Of a stretch of 64,000 nt of DNA, positions 38,114 through 46,340 are shown one piece after another. Below the pieces are notes generated by a model, which had not been told where the DNA came from, did not search any database, and saw only the letters and a program-made list of their open reading frames with translations. The stretch covers positions 62,001-126,000 of the forward strand of contig WRLF01000006.1 of NCBI GenBank assembly GCA_009777735.1, in the 5' to 3' direction. Source of the stretch: Treponema sp. (GTDB lineage: Bacteria; Spirochaetota; Spirochaetia; Treponematales; Breznakiellaceae). How positions within the stretch are numbered: position 1 is the stretch's first letter; every line of letters starts with the position of its first letter. The position numbers and the translations under genes are program-made.

Positions 38114-39010
38114 ATGAAAGAGAAATTATTTATGATGGTCTTGGCTGTATTAATAACCATGAGCCTTTCCGCCCAGACCCAACCCGGAAGAACAATTGAT
38201 GAGTATACCCGAATAATTCAGCAGAACCCCAATGATATAATGGCATATATGTATCGAGGGTCTGGTTATGCTGATTTAGAAAATTGGGACAGGGCAATTG
38301 AAGATATCTCTCAAGCAATCAGGTTAAACCCACATGGGGCTCAGGCCTATGATGTGCGTGCTTCTTTATATATAGACAGAGGCAACCAGGGAGATATGGT
38401 GCGGGCAATTGCAGATTGTAACGAGGCTATACGATTGGATCCAAATGAATGGAATGCATTTTTCAACCGAGGCCTTGCGTATGCAAACCAAGGCGACTTT
38501 GACCAGGCCATTGCGGACTATACTGCCGCAATCAGGATTAGGCCAGACTTCTCCAATGCCTTAAACAACCGAGGCTCTGTGTATATCGACATGGGCGACT
38601 ATGACCTTGCCATTACTGATTTAAACGTCGCTCTGAGGATCAGGCCGGATTTCCCCGAAGCCTTGCACAATCGCGCCACTGCGTATACCGGAAAAGGCGA
38701 CTATGACCGGGCCATTGCGGACTATACCGCCGCAATCAGGATTAGGCCGGATTACCTTGATGCCTTAAGCGACCGCGGTGTTGCTTATGGAATGAAAGGC
38801 GAACATGACCGAACCTTTGCAGACTTTACCGCCGTGCTCAGGATACAGCCAGACAATGCCAATGCCTTGAGCAACCGCGGTAGTGCGCATGCCAATCAAG
38901 GCAACCTTGACCAGGCCATTGCAGATTATGAGGCTGCGTTGCGAATCAATCCATACCATATGGATGCAAGGAATAATCTTGAAATAGTAAGGCAGATGCG
39001 AGGGGATTGA
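38114..39010 (+). CDS. Exported TPR protein
   Basis: A 298-residue protein: signal peptide MKEKLFMMVLAVLITMSLSAQ followed immediately by about eight consensus TPRs (for example GDFDQAIADYTAAIRIRPDFSNALNNRG) filling the mature protein. It is a repeat-only relative of the preceding gene, likely arisen by duplication and loss of the FlgO-like domain. AAGAGGAG lies upstream of the ATG. The stop at 39008-39010 is TGA, and the same frame stays open into a glycine-rich segment beyond it. Partner unknown. Confidence 0.78.
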   Translation: MKEKLFMMVLAVLITMSLSAQTQPGRTIDEYTRIIQQNPNDIMAYMYRGSGYADLENWDRAIEDISQAIRLNPHGAQAYDVRASLYIDRGNQGDMVRAIADCNEAIRLDPNEWNAFFNRGLAYANQGDFDQAIADYTAAIRIRPDFSNALNNRGSVYIDMGDYDLAITDLNVALRIRPDFPEALHNRATAYTGKGDYDRAIADYTAAIRIRPDYLDALSDRGVAYGMKGEHDRTFADFTAVLRIQPDNANALSNRGSAHANQGNLDQAIADYEAALRINPYHMDARNNLEIVRQMRGD

Positions 39011-39158
39011 AGTAAGGTAATAAACATCGTAAAAGTTACAGACCCCAATGTTCAAGAAGCAGGCTTAGGCGCAGGCGGATGCGGCGGCGGGGGCGGCGGT
39101 GTCGGAGGAGGAGGCCGTGGCTGAGAAGGCGGCGGAGGAGCCGGACGCCCCCCGCTGT
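39011..39158 (+). other. Glycine-rich G+C-rich segment in frame after the TPR stop codon
   Basis: Beyond the TGA of the TPR gene the same frame encodes about 37 residues (VINIVKVTDPNVQEAGLG, then poly-glycine with one Cys) to a second TGA at 39122-39124, and remains open past that. No start codon with a ribosome site is present. It may be a degenerate C-terminal tail, a readthrough extension, or simple-sequence DNA. Confidence 0.4.
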
Positions 39159-39698
39159 TTATGTGTTTTGAAGAACAAAATATAATAGGCATAGTACACC
39201 TGCAATAAAAGAAAATACAGAAACCAGGCCAAGTATTCTGCCTGGCAGCATGGCGAGCCGCCTGCCGGGTTCTTTGTACGGATCTCCCCTGTAACCTCTC
39301 TCGAGGTTTTTTTCGATATTATTAAGGAGCATATCCTGAATAAAAGAACCTATTGTTAATTCAAGTACAGCAACAATCATCGTGATGGCAAAGAAGAGCC
39401 AGGACAAGACCAGTATAACCATATTATCAGCTGATTCCAGCATGACTACCTGGCTAATAAAGGCAAAAGAAACCCCAAAAGATCCTCCCGCAAGCATAAA
39501 CAAGTATTTGTGTCGTCTTTGATCCAGGTCTTGCTGGATGCTTCTTTGGTGATTCCAGTTCTCCATTAAGTCGGTATAAATACTTTTACGCCTTTCGAAA
39601 TCGTCCTGTTCATATTTGGCGAGAAGCTGTTGATATATTGCTTGCCGTTCCTCTTCAGTTTCCATCCCTGCATAAGGATCGTCTAAAATATCAGCCAT
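39159..39698 (-). CDS. Small membrane protein, unknown function
   Basis: A 179-residue protein starting at 39698 (MADILDDPYAGMETEEE). The first 85 residues are charged and helical, followed by two transmembrane helices (LFMLAGGSFGVSFAFISQVVML and MVILVLSWLFFAITMIVAVLEL), a short basic linker, and a third helix at the C-terminus (ILGLVSVFSFIAGVLCLLYFVL). No family recognised. The frame is open upstream to 39752, but the shorter start is chosen because a promoter (TTGCCA-18-GATAAT) ends 6 nt before it and no ribosome site supports either start; the mRNA may be leaderless. It converges on the TPR genes. Confidence 0.65.
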   Translation of the reverse strand: MADILDDPYAGMETEEERQAIYQQLLAKYEQDDFERRKSIYTDLMENWNHQRSIQQDLDQRRHKYLFMLAGGSFGVSFAFISQVVMLESADNMVILVLSWLFFAITMIVAVLELTIGSFIQDMLLNNIEKNLERGYRGDPYKEPGRRLAMLPGRILGLVSVFSFIAGVLCLLYFVLQNT

Positions 39699-39704
39699 AT
39701 CATG

Positions 39705-39734
39705 ATTATCGCATACCAGCGGGGGGCTTGGCAA
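39705..39734 (-). promoter_or_regulatory. Putative leaderless promoter of the membrane protein gene
   Basis: Minus strand: TTGCCA (39729-39734), 18-nt spacer, GATAAT (39705-39710), then 6 nt to the ATG at 39698. Confidence 0.45.
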
Positions 39735-39758
39735 GAGGGTACAACATTGCAAAACAAC

Positions 39759-39794
39759 GCAAAAATCCCAACCATCATCGACAAAAGTACAAAA
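39759..39794 (+). repeat. 36-bp direct repeat, copy B
   Basis: 35/36 match to copy A (36,486-36,521). This copy supplies the -35 hexamer of the methyltransferase promoter. Confidence 0.85.
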
Positions 39795-39805
39795 TATGTT
39801 ATACT
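39778..39805 (+). promoter_or_regulatory. Putative leaderless promoter of the methyltransferase
   Basis: -35 TCGACA (39778-39783) within repeat copy B, 16-nt spacer, -10 TATACT (39800-39805), 6 nt before the ATG at 39812. No ribosome site is present. Confidence 0.5.
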
Positions 39806-39811
39806 GTAAAC

Positions 39812-41059
39812 ATGGAGAATAAGGAGGGCCTCACCGGTTTACGTAACGCGGTTGCGTTGTGTGCTGTCGGTGCGGAGAAAACCGCTTCAAACGAAATTAA
39901 AAAGCTGGGGATGACTATCGTCGATTCCGGTTATGGCAGGGTTCGGTTCAGGACAGATACCGCAGGTTTATACCGGGCACTCATAGGGCTGCGTACTGCC
40001 GACAGGATTTTACTGGAAGCGGGCTCTTTTCCCGCGAAAAATTTTGATGATTTGTATAAAGGGACACACACTATCCGCTGGGAGGAACTTGTTCAGGCGC
40101 GGCTGGGGCTAAAGGTAGTAAAGGTCCGCTGCAACCGTTCACAGCTTATGGCGGAGACAAGCATTCAATCTGTAGTGCACAAGGCAGCAGCCCAGCGGCT
40201 GTGTGCGCCACCTGGAGGTGGCGGGGTCGGAGATCTGGAGCGGCTGCCTGAAACCGGCGCAGCAGCGGAGGTTCGTGTCTATATCGAAAAAGACATTGTT
40301 TCCCTGCTTTTGGATGTAACCGGCGATCCGCTGTTTAAACGAGGGTACCGGCTGGAAGGTGGCATTGCTCCTCTGCGGGAAACAACCGCAGCAGCGTTGC
40401 TGCTGCTTGCCGGGTGGAAAAGGAAGTATCCGCTATACGATCCTTTTTGCGGATCCGGCACCATCCTTGCCGAAGCGCTTGTATATGCATGGGATATGGC
40501 CCCGGGTCTGGGAAGGGATTTTTCCATAGGCAATTTGCTTATCGCCGATAATGCCATTAAGGAAGCGGTGCGGAACGAATTCTACAGCAGGATTAATTTT
40601 GAACGGACGATTCGCATTGCCGGAAGCGACAGCGACGCAGCGTCCGTTACGCTTGCCATGTCGAACCTGAGGCGGGTCGGGGATATAGCCGAAAGACGGA
40701 GGCTGCAGAAGAACCTGCAGCCGGATACAGCGTCTGAATTGCCGGTGCTGCCGGAGATACAGACTCTGCCCATGCATAAAGCATCATCTTGTTGGCGAAA
40801 CTCGAATCGCCAACAGGATGATGAGCGCGGTTTCATCGTAACAAACCCGCCGTATGGAAAACGGCTGGGAGATCCCCGGGAATCAGAGCGGATTTACGGA
40901 GAAATGGCAGCGCTGTCCCGGAACTTTCCCGGATGGAAACTGGCTGTGATAACCGATCATCCGGGGTTTGAATCCTTTTTCGGCAGGAAAGCAGATGCCT
41001 GCCGGGAAATAAATAACGGTCCGACTCCTTCATATTTTTATCAGTATGAGATGCTGTAA
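39812..41059 (+). CDS. THUMP-domain class I RNA methyltransferase (RlmL/TrmN-like)
   Basis: A 415-residue SAM-dependent RNA methyltransferase, probably making N2-methylguanosine in rRNA or tRNA. The N-terminal half holds a THUMP RNA-binding domain; the C-terminal half has PLYDPFCGSGTILAEAL (SAM-binding motif I) and the catalytic NPPYGKRLGD (motif IV). Two segments look foreign: CAPPGGGGVGD at a palindrome (40,206-40,223) in the THUMP region, and about 45 residues between motifs I and IV containing two further inverted repeats (40,701-40,722 and 40,782-40,823). All keep the frame, so activity is possible. The ATG at 39812 is the family-like start; a -10 lies 6 nt upstream. Confidence 0.85.
   Translation: MENKEGLTGLRNAVALCAVGAEKTASNEIKKLGMTIVDSGYGRVRFRTDTAGLYRALIGLRTADRILLEAGSFPAKNFDDLYKGTHTIRWEELVQARLGLKVVKVRCNRSQLMAETSIQSVVHKAAAQRLCAPPGGGGVGDLERLPETGAAAEVRVYIEKDIVSLLLDVTGDPLFKRGYRLEGGIAPLRETTAAALLLLAGWKRKYPLYDPFCGSGTILAEALVYAWDMAPGLGRDFSIGNLLIADNAIKEAVRNEFYSRINFERTIRIAGSDSDAASVTLAMSNLRRVGDIAERRRLQKNLQPDTASELPVLPEIQTLPMHKASSCWRNSNRQQDDERGFIVTNPPYGKRLGDPRESERIYGEMAALSRNFPGWKLAVITDHPGFESFFGRKADACREINNGPTPSYFYQYEML
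40206..40223 (+). repeat. Intragenic 18-bp palindrome
   Basis: CGCCACCTGGAGGTGGCG, perfect 7-bp arms around TGGA, inside the methyltransferase. It matches the consensus CGYCACCYGGAGGTGRCG but is read in a different frame from the other copies. Confidence 0.7.
40701..40722 (+). repeat. Intragenic inverted repeat with 8-bp arms
   Basis: GGCTGCAG and CTGCAGCC around a 6-nt loop, in the variable insert between methyltransferase motifs I and IV. Confidence 0.5.
40782..40823 (+). repeat. Intragenic 17-bp-stem hairpin
   Basis: Left arm 40,782-40,798 and right arm 40,807-40,823 are reverse complements at 16 of 17 positions around an 8-nt loop. It encodes SSCWRNSNRQQDDE just upstream of the catalytic NPPY and is unlike the family sequence. 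Confidence 0.75.
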
Positions 41060-41116
41060 AAACAACGAAAACTTCGATTTACGTCGCTGCTAACGCAGCT
41101 TAAAAAGGAGGTAATG

Positions 41117-41710
41117 ATGTCGATTGTAGTGGAGCATGATAAAAGGCAAAATGAAATACTAAAGAAGGCCCTTGATGTTTTTATTGACGATGGTTTTGAA
41201 GGTGCTACTTTTCAGAAAATCGCCGAACGATGCGGCATTACCCGTACAACCCTGTACCTGTATTTTAAAAACAAAAGAGAAATTTTTAATTACAGCATCA
41301 AACTTTTTTTGATAAAGGTTGAAGAAGACATAAAACTCATTATTTCCGATACATCTCTGAACAGCATTGAGAAAATCTCAAATGTTTTAATGGATATTTT
41401 TCAACTGCTTGAAGAAAACCGCCGCCTGCTTACCGTAGTCCTGAATTACCTTCTGCACCTCTCAAAGAACGGAAATGATCCCGAACAGCGCGTCCGTCGG
41501 CGCACGATCAGACTGCGGCATATTCTTGCGTCCATGGTGATAGAAGGCGTAAAAACCGGTGATCTTAAACCGATCAGTATCAAGACCGCAGATGATTTTC
41601 TGTACAGTTTCATTGAAGCCGCAATTTACCGGCTTGTTATTTTACAGAGGAAAACATTAGGGGATTTGCGGAAAACAGCGATCTTTGCAGTCAGGCAATT
41701 TGCGAAATAA
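41117..41710 (+). CDS. TetR/AcrR-family transcriptional regulator
   Basis: A 197-residue DNA-binding repressor. The N-terminal helix-turn-helix is clear (ILKKALDVFIDDGFEGATFQKIAERCGITRTTLYLYFKNKREIF); the C-terminal ligand/dimer domain is divergent, so the effector cannot be predicted. Of two adjacent ATG codons the second (41117) is chosen, because AGGAGG (41106-41111) is then 5 nt away instead of 2. The aldo/keto reductase gene starts 69 nt downstream with its own promoter-like TATACT, and could be a target. Confidence 0.85.
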   Translation: MSIVVEHDKRQNEILKKALDVFIDDGFEGATFQKIAERCGITRTTLYLYFKNKREIFNYSIKLFLIKVEEDIKLIISDTSLNSIEKISNVLMDIFQLLEENRRLLTVVLNYLLHLSKNGNDPEQRVRRRTIRLRHILASMVIEGVKTGDLKPISIKTADDFLYSFIEAAIYRLVILQRKTLGDLRKTAIFAVRQFAK

Positions 41711-41779
41711 TCGAACGGTATTCTTTTCATTGCTGTGATCGCCGCTCTATTCTCTGCTATACTAAACTTGGAGGAAGTT

Positions 41780-42994
41780 GTGCAGTACAGAACAGACAGA
41801 ATATCGGGTAACAAACTATCGGCGCTTGGCTTTGGATGTATGCGGTTCCCCGGAAATATTACCGGCTTTGATATGAAAAAAACAGAAGCAATGATTATGC
41901 GGGCCATTAACGGAGGGGTGAATTATTTCGATACGGCCTGGATTTATCCGGGAAGCGAGGAAGCTCTGGGAAGTATTTTGGAAAAAAACCGGGTAAGGGA
42001 TAAAGTATATATTGCGACAAAAATGCCGCTTGTTTTTGTAAAAAGCCCATCAGACTTTGACCGGTACTTTAATGAATCGCTTAAGCGTTTACGAACGAAT
42101 TATATCGACTATTACCTGATGCACATGATTAGCGATCTGGATCAATGGGTTAAGCTTAAAAATTGGGGAATAGAACAATGGATTGCCGGTAAAAAACAGG
42201 CAGGGAGCATTAAACAGATTGGTTTTTCTTACCACGGCAGCCAGACAGAATTTATGAAAGTGATTGATGATTACAACTGGGAAATGTGCATGATCCAATA
42301 TAATTATTCCGATGAAAATTATCAGGCAGGAGTTGCCGGTTTAAAAAAAGCCGCTCTCAAAATGCCGGTCATGATCATGGAGCCGATGCTGGGAGGCAAG
42401 CTTGCATCCGGTCTGCCGAAAGCGGCAGAAGCTATTTATAAAAGAGCGAACCCTGATCTGACACCTGCGGGGTGGGCGCTCAACTGGATCTGGAATCAGC
42501 CGGAGCCGGCGGTGCTGTTATCCGGTATGAGCGACATGGCCCAGGTTGAAGAAAACCTGCGGCTTGCCGAACTTGCACAGCCGGGAATGCATGGTGACCT
42601 GGAAATTGATGTATACCGCCGGGTACTGGAAGTAATTAACCGCGCCTGTAAAATCATCTGTACCGGCTGTAACTACTGTATGCCCTGTCCCAAAGGAGTC
42701 AATATTCCCGGTTGTTTTTCATCATTCAATACCATGTGCACACAGGGGTATGTTAACGGGATTAAACATTTTGCCATGAGTACCGGCATGTTGTCAGAAC
42801 GTTCGGCAAGCCCCAGCCTGTGCGTTAAATGCGGTATATGCGAACCTCTTTGCCCTCAGAAACTGCCAATCGTTAAACTCCTTAAAATGGTTGAACGCCG
42901 CATGGAACCGTTCTGGATAAAAGGCATCGGAGCTTGTGCACGTGCGTACATGGGGAGGAAGCGGGGGAAGAAAAAGGTAAAAAGTAAAAGTTAA
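41780..42994 (+). CDS. Aldo/keto reductase with C-terminal two-[4Fe-4S] domain
   Basis: A 404-residue oxidoreductase. The first ~290 residues form the AKR barrel (LSALGFGCMRFPG, FDTAWIYPGSEEALG, YIATKMP, YIDYYLMHM, QIGFSYHGS). The C-terminus has ferredoxin-like motifs CTGCNYCMPCPKGVNIPGC and CVKCGICEPLCPQ, the architecture of the widespread Fe-S AKR family whose substrates are mostly unknown; electrons probably come from ferredoxin rather than NADPH. The GTG at 41780 is taken as start, with TTGGAGG 5 nt upstream, because the ATG 15 codons earlier adds residues foreign to the family. A TATACT -10 lies at 41,757. Confidence 0.88.
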   Translation: MQYRTDRISGNKLSALGFGCMRFPGNITGFDMKKTEAMIMRAINGGVNYFDTAWIYPGSEEALGSILEKNRVRDKVYIATKMPLVFVKSPSDFDRYFNESLKRLRTNYIDYYLMHMISDLDQWVKLKNWGIEQWIAGKKQAGSIKQIGFSYHGSQTEFMKVIDDYNWEMCMIQYNYSDENYQAGVAGLKKAALKMPVMIMEPMLGGKLASGLPKAAEAIYKRANPDLTPAGWALNWIWNQPEPAVLLSGMSDMAQVEENLRLAELAQPGMHGDLEIDVYRRVLEVINRACKIICTGCNYCMPCPKGVNIPGCFSSFNTMCTQGYVNGIKHFAMSTGMLSERSASPSLCVKCGICEPLCPQKLPIVKLLKMVERRMEPFWIKGIGACARAYMGRKRGKKKVKSKS

Positions 42995-43000
42995 AAGTGA

Positions 43001-43077
43001 GAAGAAGTTTAGCGGATTACTGTCAAAGTATAGACAGCAATCATATCTTTGATGTTAACTCGCTAAGCCTTTTCTTC
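43001..43077. terminator. Possible bidirectional terminator between convergent genes
   Basis: GAAGAAGTTTAGCG (43001-43014) is nearly complementary to CGCTAAGCCTTTTCTTC (43061-43077), flanked by A-rich and T-rich arms that extend the pairing. It lies between the convergent aldo/keto reductase and ftsK stops. Confidence 0.35.
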
Positions 43078-43081
43078 ATTT

Positions 43082-45445
43082 TTACCTTTTACCTAGTATA
43101 ACTTCCCGCGGTTTAGATCCCTGGGCGGGGCCGACAACGCCTTTGTGTTCCATTTCTTCGACGAGGCGGGCAGCACGGTTGTAGCCGATTTTCAGGCGGC
43201 GCTGGATGTAACTGGCGCTGGCCTTTCCCTGCTGCAGCACAATCTCAAGGGCTTTATTGTATAACGGGTCATCCTCGGAAAAAAGTGATGGGCTTATATT
43301 TTCATCATCATCATCGTAGAATATTTCATCGTCAATATAATCCGGTTCGCCGAGTGTTTTAACATAATCCACTACTGCTTCAACTTCTTCTTCCGATATA
43401 AAAGCGCCCTGCATACGGACAGGGAATGGGTTGGCAACGCCGTAAAACAGCATGTCTCCCTTGCCCAGCAATTTTTCGGCTCCCGGTTTGTCGATGATGA
43501 TTCTGCTGTCCATCATGCTTGCCACCATGAATGCGATACGGGAAGGGATATTTGCTTTAATCAGTCCGGTAATTACATCAATGGAAGGGCGCTGTGTTGC
43601 CAGTACCAGGTGAATGCCTACCGCGCGGCTCATTGATGCAAGCCGGGCAACAATGGACTCAAGGTCTTTGCCGGTTGTTGCCATAAGGTCTGCAAACTCG
43701 TCAACGATAATCACAATGTAGGGCATATGTTCCTGAGCGCTGTTTTTTTCTTTAATGCGTTTGTTATACGTGCGAATGTCTCTCGCTCCCATTTTATCAA
43801 GACAGGCGTATCGCCGTTCCATTTCAAAAATGCAGTATTGCAAAGCCTGGAATGCCCGCTTTGGCTCGGTTATCACCGGTGTCAGCAGATGAGGAATATC
43901 ATTATACAGTTTTAACTCTACGATTTTTGGGTCGATGAAAATCAGCCGGCATTCCGAGGGAGGAATTTGATACAGTATTGAAAGGATCAGTGAATTGACA
44001 CAGACCGATTTTCCCGAACCCGTAGCTCCGGCAATTAACAAGTGGGGTGTTTGGGTCAAGTCGATGGTCAGTGCCTCGCCGGAGATATCTTTGCCGATAA
44101 CGACGGGAATTTCCGGACGTTTGCCTTCACGCTGTAATTCACCTTCAATGATCTCCCTGAATGAAACAATGCTCCGCCGTTCATTTGGAACCTCTATGCC
44201 GACAGCGTGTTTTCCCGGTATGGGCGCAACTATACGCACCGACGCGGCGGCAAGCCGCAGGGCGATGTTGTCCTGCAAATTGACGATGCGGGAAAGTTTT
44301 ACTCCGGGAGCGGGCAGGATTTCAAACATCGTAATTACCGGCCCTTTTCTGATTCCCGTTACTTCCGCCTGAATTTTAAATTCTTCAAGCGTTGCCTTAA
44401 GCGTTATAGCCGCATCCCTTGTTGCCTGATCGATCACCCAATATTCACCATCAGGGTACTGGTTAAGAATGTCCAGAGGAACATGGTATTTTTTTTTGCC
44501 GAAAGCCTGGTGCCTGCTTGCCGATTTTTTACGAGCCTGCTGTTCGCTGTGGATTGCTGCGATAATCTCCGCTTCCTCCAGAGCCCGCTCGACACTGCTG
44601 TCTGCATGAGCGCTGACATGACTGCCGGAGGCAGTGCTGCGGGATTTTTCCCTTTGCCTCATACTCTCGTCCAGATATTCAAGTGCAAGGGGGGTATTTA
44701 AAGGTCTAATCTCCGGAAGATCAAGTTCATCCTGCACGGTATCTTTTGCATAAAAACCGCCGCCATCAATCCACTCTCCTGTAGCCGCAGCTTCCGCATA
44801 AATATTATTTAAATTTGCCTTTGGCGGAGGCAGCAGAGCAGGGCCGCGCTTTCTCATCCACCTTCGTGTTTTTCCGGTAACATTCCTGAACAATATTTTT
44901 TTCAATAACCGTAACCCGGTCAATTCAAAAAATGTGAAAAATATCACTAAAATGCCAAACCCGGTTTTTCCGGTAAAAGCCAGGAATGTATTATCTTCGG
45001 AAAGCGACTCAAAATTACGAAAAATCATAAAACCGGCTGCAAGTGTCAGGAATGGAATTGGTGATACACAAAGAACATAAATCCGCTCCGGCCGCCAGCG
45101 GTGGTCAGCCAGGGTTATTGCCGCATAAATAAGGTATACCGGAATACAAAAAGCAAGAATACCGTATGCATGGGAAAATATCGACCCGAATACCGGGTTA
45201 AAAGCCTTAAAACCAAATACAGCTCCCAATAGCGATAACCAGAGAGCAATGGCAATCATTCCCAGTACGGCAGCCAGGAAAAGCGCTGTCAGGCGGAATT
45301 TATTATTATCTTCATTTATGTTAAAGAATCGCTTCCACTGTGCAATAATTTTTTGAGAAAACGTGGTTTTTTGATTGTATTTGTTATCATTCCACAAGAG
45401 CGCAACCTTCCTTTTCAAATATCGGCTAAAATGAAGGGAATTCAT
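43082..45445 (-). CDS. ftsK: DNA translocase FtsK/SpoIIIE
   Basis: Septum-located hexameric DNA pump that moves chromosomes into daughter cells and aligns dif sites. From the ATG at 45445 it has 787 residues: four N-terminal membrane helices, a ~150-residue linker, the alpha/beta motor with Walker A GATGSGKS and Walker B IIVDEFADLM, and the C-terminal winged-helix gamma domain (YNKALEIVLQQGKASASYIQRRLKIGYNRAARLVEEM) that reads KOPS sites. The frame is open to 45571, but that longer start would overlap the divergent PH-domain gene and its promoter, so 45445 is preferred; no good ribosome site marks either. Confidence 0.93.
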   Translation of the reverse strand: MNSLHFSRYLKRKVALLWNDNKYNQKTTFSQKIIAQWKRFFNINEDNNKFRLTALFLAAVLGMIAIALWLSLLGAVFGFKAFNPVFGSIFSHAYGILAFCIPVYLIYAAITLADHRWRPERIYVLCVSPIPFLTLAAGFMIFRNFESLSEDNTFLAFTGKTGFGILVIFFTFFELTGLRLLKKILFRNVTGKTRRWMRKRGPALLPPPKANLNNIYAEAAATGEWIDGGGFYAKDTVQDELDLPEIRPLNTPLALEYLDESMRQREKSRSTASGSHVSAHADSSVERALEEAEIIAAIHSEQQARKKSASRHQAFGKKKYHVPLDILNQYPDGEYWVIDQATRDAAITLKATLEEFKIQAEVTGIRKGPVITMFEILPAPGVKLSRIVNLQDNIALRLAAASVRIVAPIPGKHAVGIEVPNERRSIVSFREIIEGELQREGKRPEIPVVIGKDISGEALTIDLTQTPHLLIAGATGSGKSVCVNSLILSILYQIPPSECRLIFIDPKIVELKLYNDIPHLLTPVITEPKRAFQALQYCIFEMERRYACLDKMGARDIRTYNKRIKEKNSAQEHMPYIVIIVDEFADLMATTGKDLESIVARLASMSRAVGIHLVLATQRPSIDVITGLIKANIPSRIAFMVASMMDSRIIIDKPGAEKLLGKGDMLFYGVANPFPVRMQGAFISEEEVEAVVDYVKTLGEPDYIDDEIFYDDDDENISPSLFSEDDPLYNKALEIVLQQGKASASYIQRRLKIGYNRAARLVEEMEHKGVVGPAQGSKPREVILGKR

Positions 45446-45475
45446 AGGGGGATAGGTGCCAGGCAATGTACATCC

Positions 45476-45504
45476 TTGACAAACCATCCCTCCCGGATTA
45501 AAAT
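45476..45504 (+). promoter_or_regulatory. Sigma70 promoter of the PH-domain gene
   Basis: Perfect -35 TTGACA (45476-45481), 17-nt spacer, -10 TAAAAT (45499-45504), about 31 nt of leader with GGGAGG before the ATG. Confidence 0.7.
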
Positions 45505-45541
45505 ACTCTATTGCCAAAAAAGCAATGATTGGGAGGAAAAA

Positions 45542-46168
45542 ATGAAATTTATCAGGAAAAAAAACTTTCATGAAGGCGAAGAATTACTGTATGTACCGGT
45601 AATGCACTGGATGTACACCGTCAGATGTATGGTGTTATCACTTCCGTTTTTTATCCTGCTGCTGGTTTTATGGTTCATGATCAATCCGGGTTTATTATTT
45701 GGGTATTCTATCCGGGATATCATCACATACCTGTTTTTTGCGGTTCTTCTGTTAAATGTGCTGATTTTTATAGGGCGTATTTTTCAGTACATTAATACCG
45801 AATACGGCGTTACGAACAAACGGTTGATGATAAAGAAAGGTGTCATTAGCCAAATCACGGCTGAAATCCCCACCGACCGTATTGAGAGCATCTACTGTAC
45901 TCAGGGTCTTTTAGGCAGAATATTTCGTTACGGCACAATCCATATTTCAGGCGTTGGCGGGATGAAGCCGGTGTTATATATGATTTGCCGTCCTTATGCT
46001 GCACGCCGCAAAATCGTAGAAATTATCGAAAAAAACAAAACCATTCATGTTATACATGGTGATTTACCCAGAGCAAAAACTGTTATCAAACCGGAACCAA
46101 TTGCAGAAGAAGAGCCGATGTACCGTTATGGTACCTTTGTGAGGGTTGTTCCTGCCAAAGGCGCATAG
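45542..46168 (+). CDS. Membrane protein with bacterial PH-like (YdbT/bPH2) domain
   Basis: A 208-residue protein: two N-terminal transmembrane helices (CMVLSLPFFILLLVLWFMI and DIITYLFFAVLLLNVLIFIGRIF) followed by a bacterial pleckstrin-homology-like domain (YGVTNKRLMIKKGVISQITAEIPTDRIESIYCTQGLLGRIFRYGTIHISG), the DUF304 type found in YdbS/YdbT. Its role in bacteria is unclear; some members are linked to membrane stress. A perfect ribosome site GGGAGG precedes the ATG at 45542, which rules out longer upstream starts. Confidence 0.83.
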   Translation: MKFIRKKNFHEGEELLYVPVMHWMYTVRCMVLSLPFFILLLVLWFMINPGLLFGYSIRDIITYLFFAVLLLNVLIFIGRIFQYINTEYGVTNKRLMIKKGVISQITAEIPTDRIESIYCTQGLLGRIFRYGTIHISGVGGMKPVLYMICRPYAARRKIVEIIEKNKTIHVIHGDLPRAKTVIKPEPIAEEEPMYRYGTFVRVVPAKGA

Positions 46169-46305
46169 TACAATTGCGGTTTTCAACAGGTTTTCCATAG
46201 GTTTCCCACATTTTTTACCTAAATATACACAATTTTTCAACATTTGGGTTATATTAAGATTATTTGTTATTTCTTACTTTTTTTCTAATATTTTCTCTAA
46301 AGCAC

Positions 46306-46334
46306 TTGAATTCTGCCGTATAAATTACTATATT
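46306..46334 (+). promoter_or_regulatory. Putative promoter of a small RNA
   Basis: -35 TTGAAT (46306-46311), 17-nt spacer, -10 TATATT (46329-46334). It lies in a region without a credible ORF; predicted start near 46,341. Confidence 0.55.
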
Positions 46335-46340
46335 TTTTTT

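Noticed and set aside
46169..46260. DnaA-box-like sequences (TTTTCCATA, TTTCCCACA) in an A+T-rich stretch suggesting a replication origin
   Set aside because: Each differs from TTATNCACA at more than one position, there are only two or three, and no dnaA, dnaN or gidA gene is nearby.
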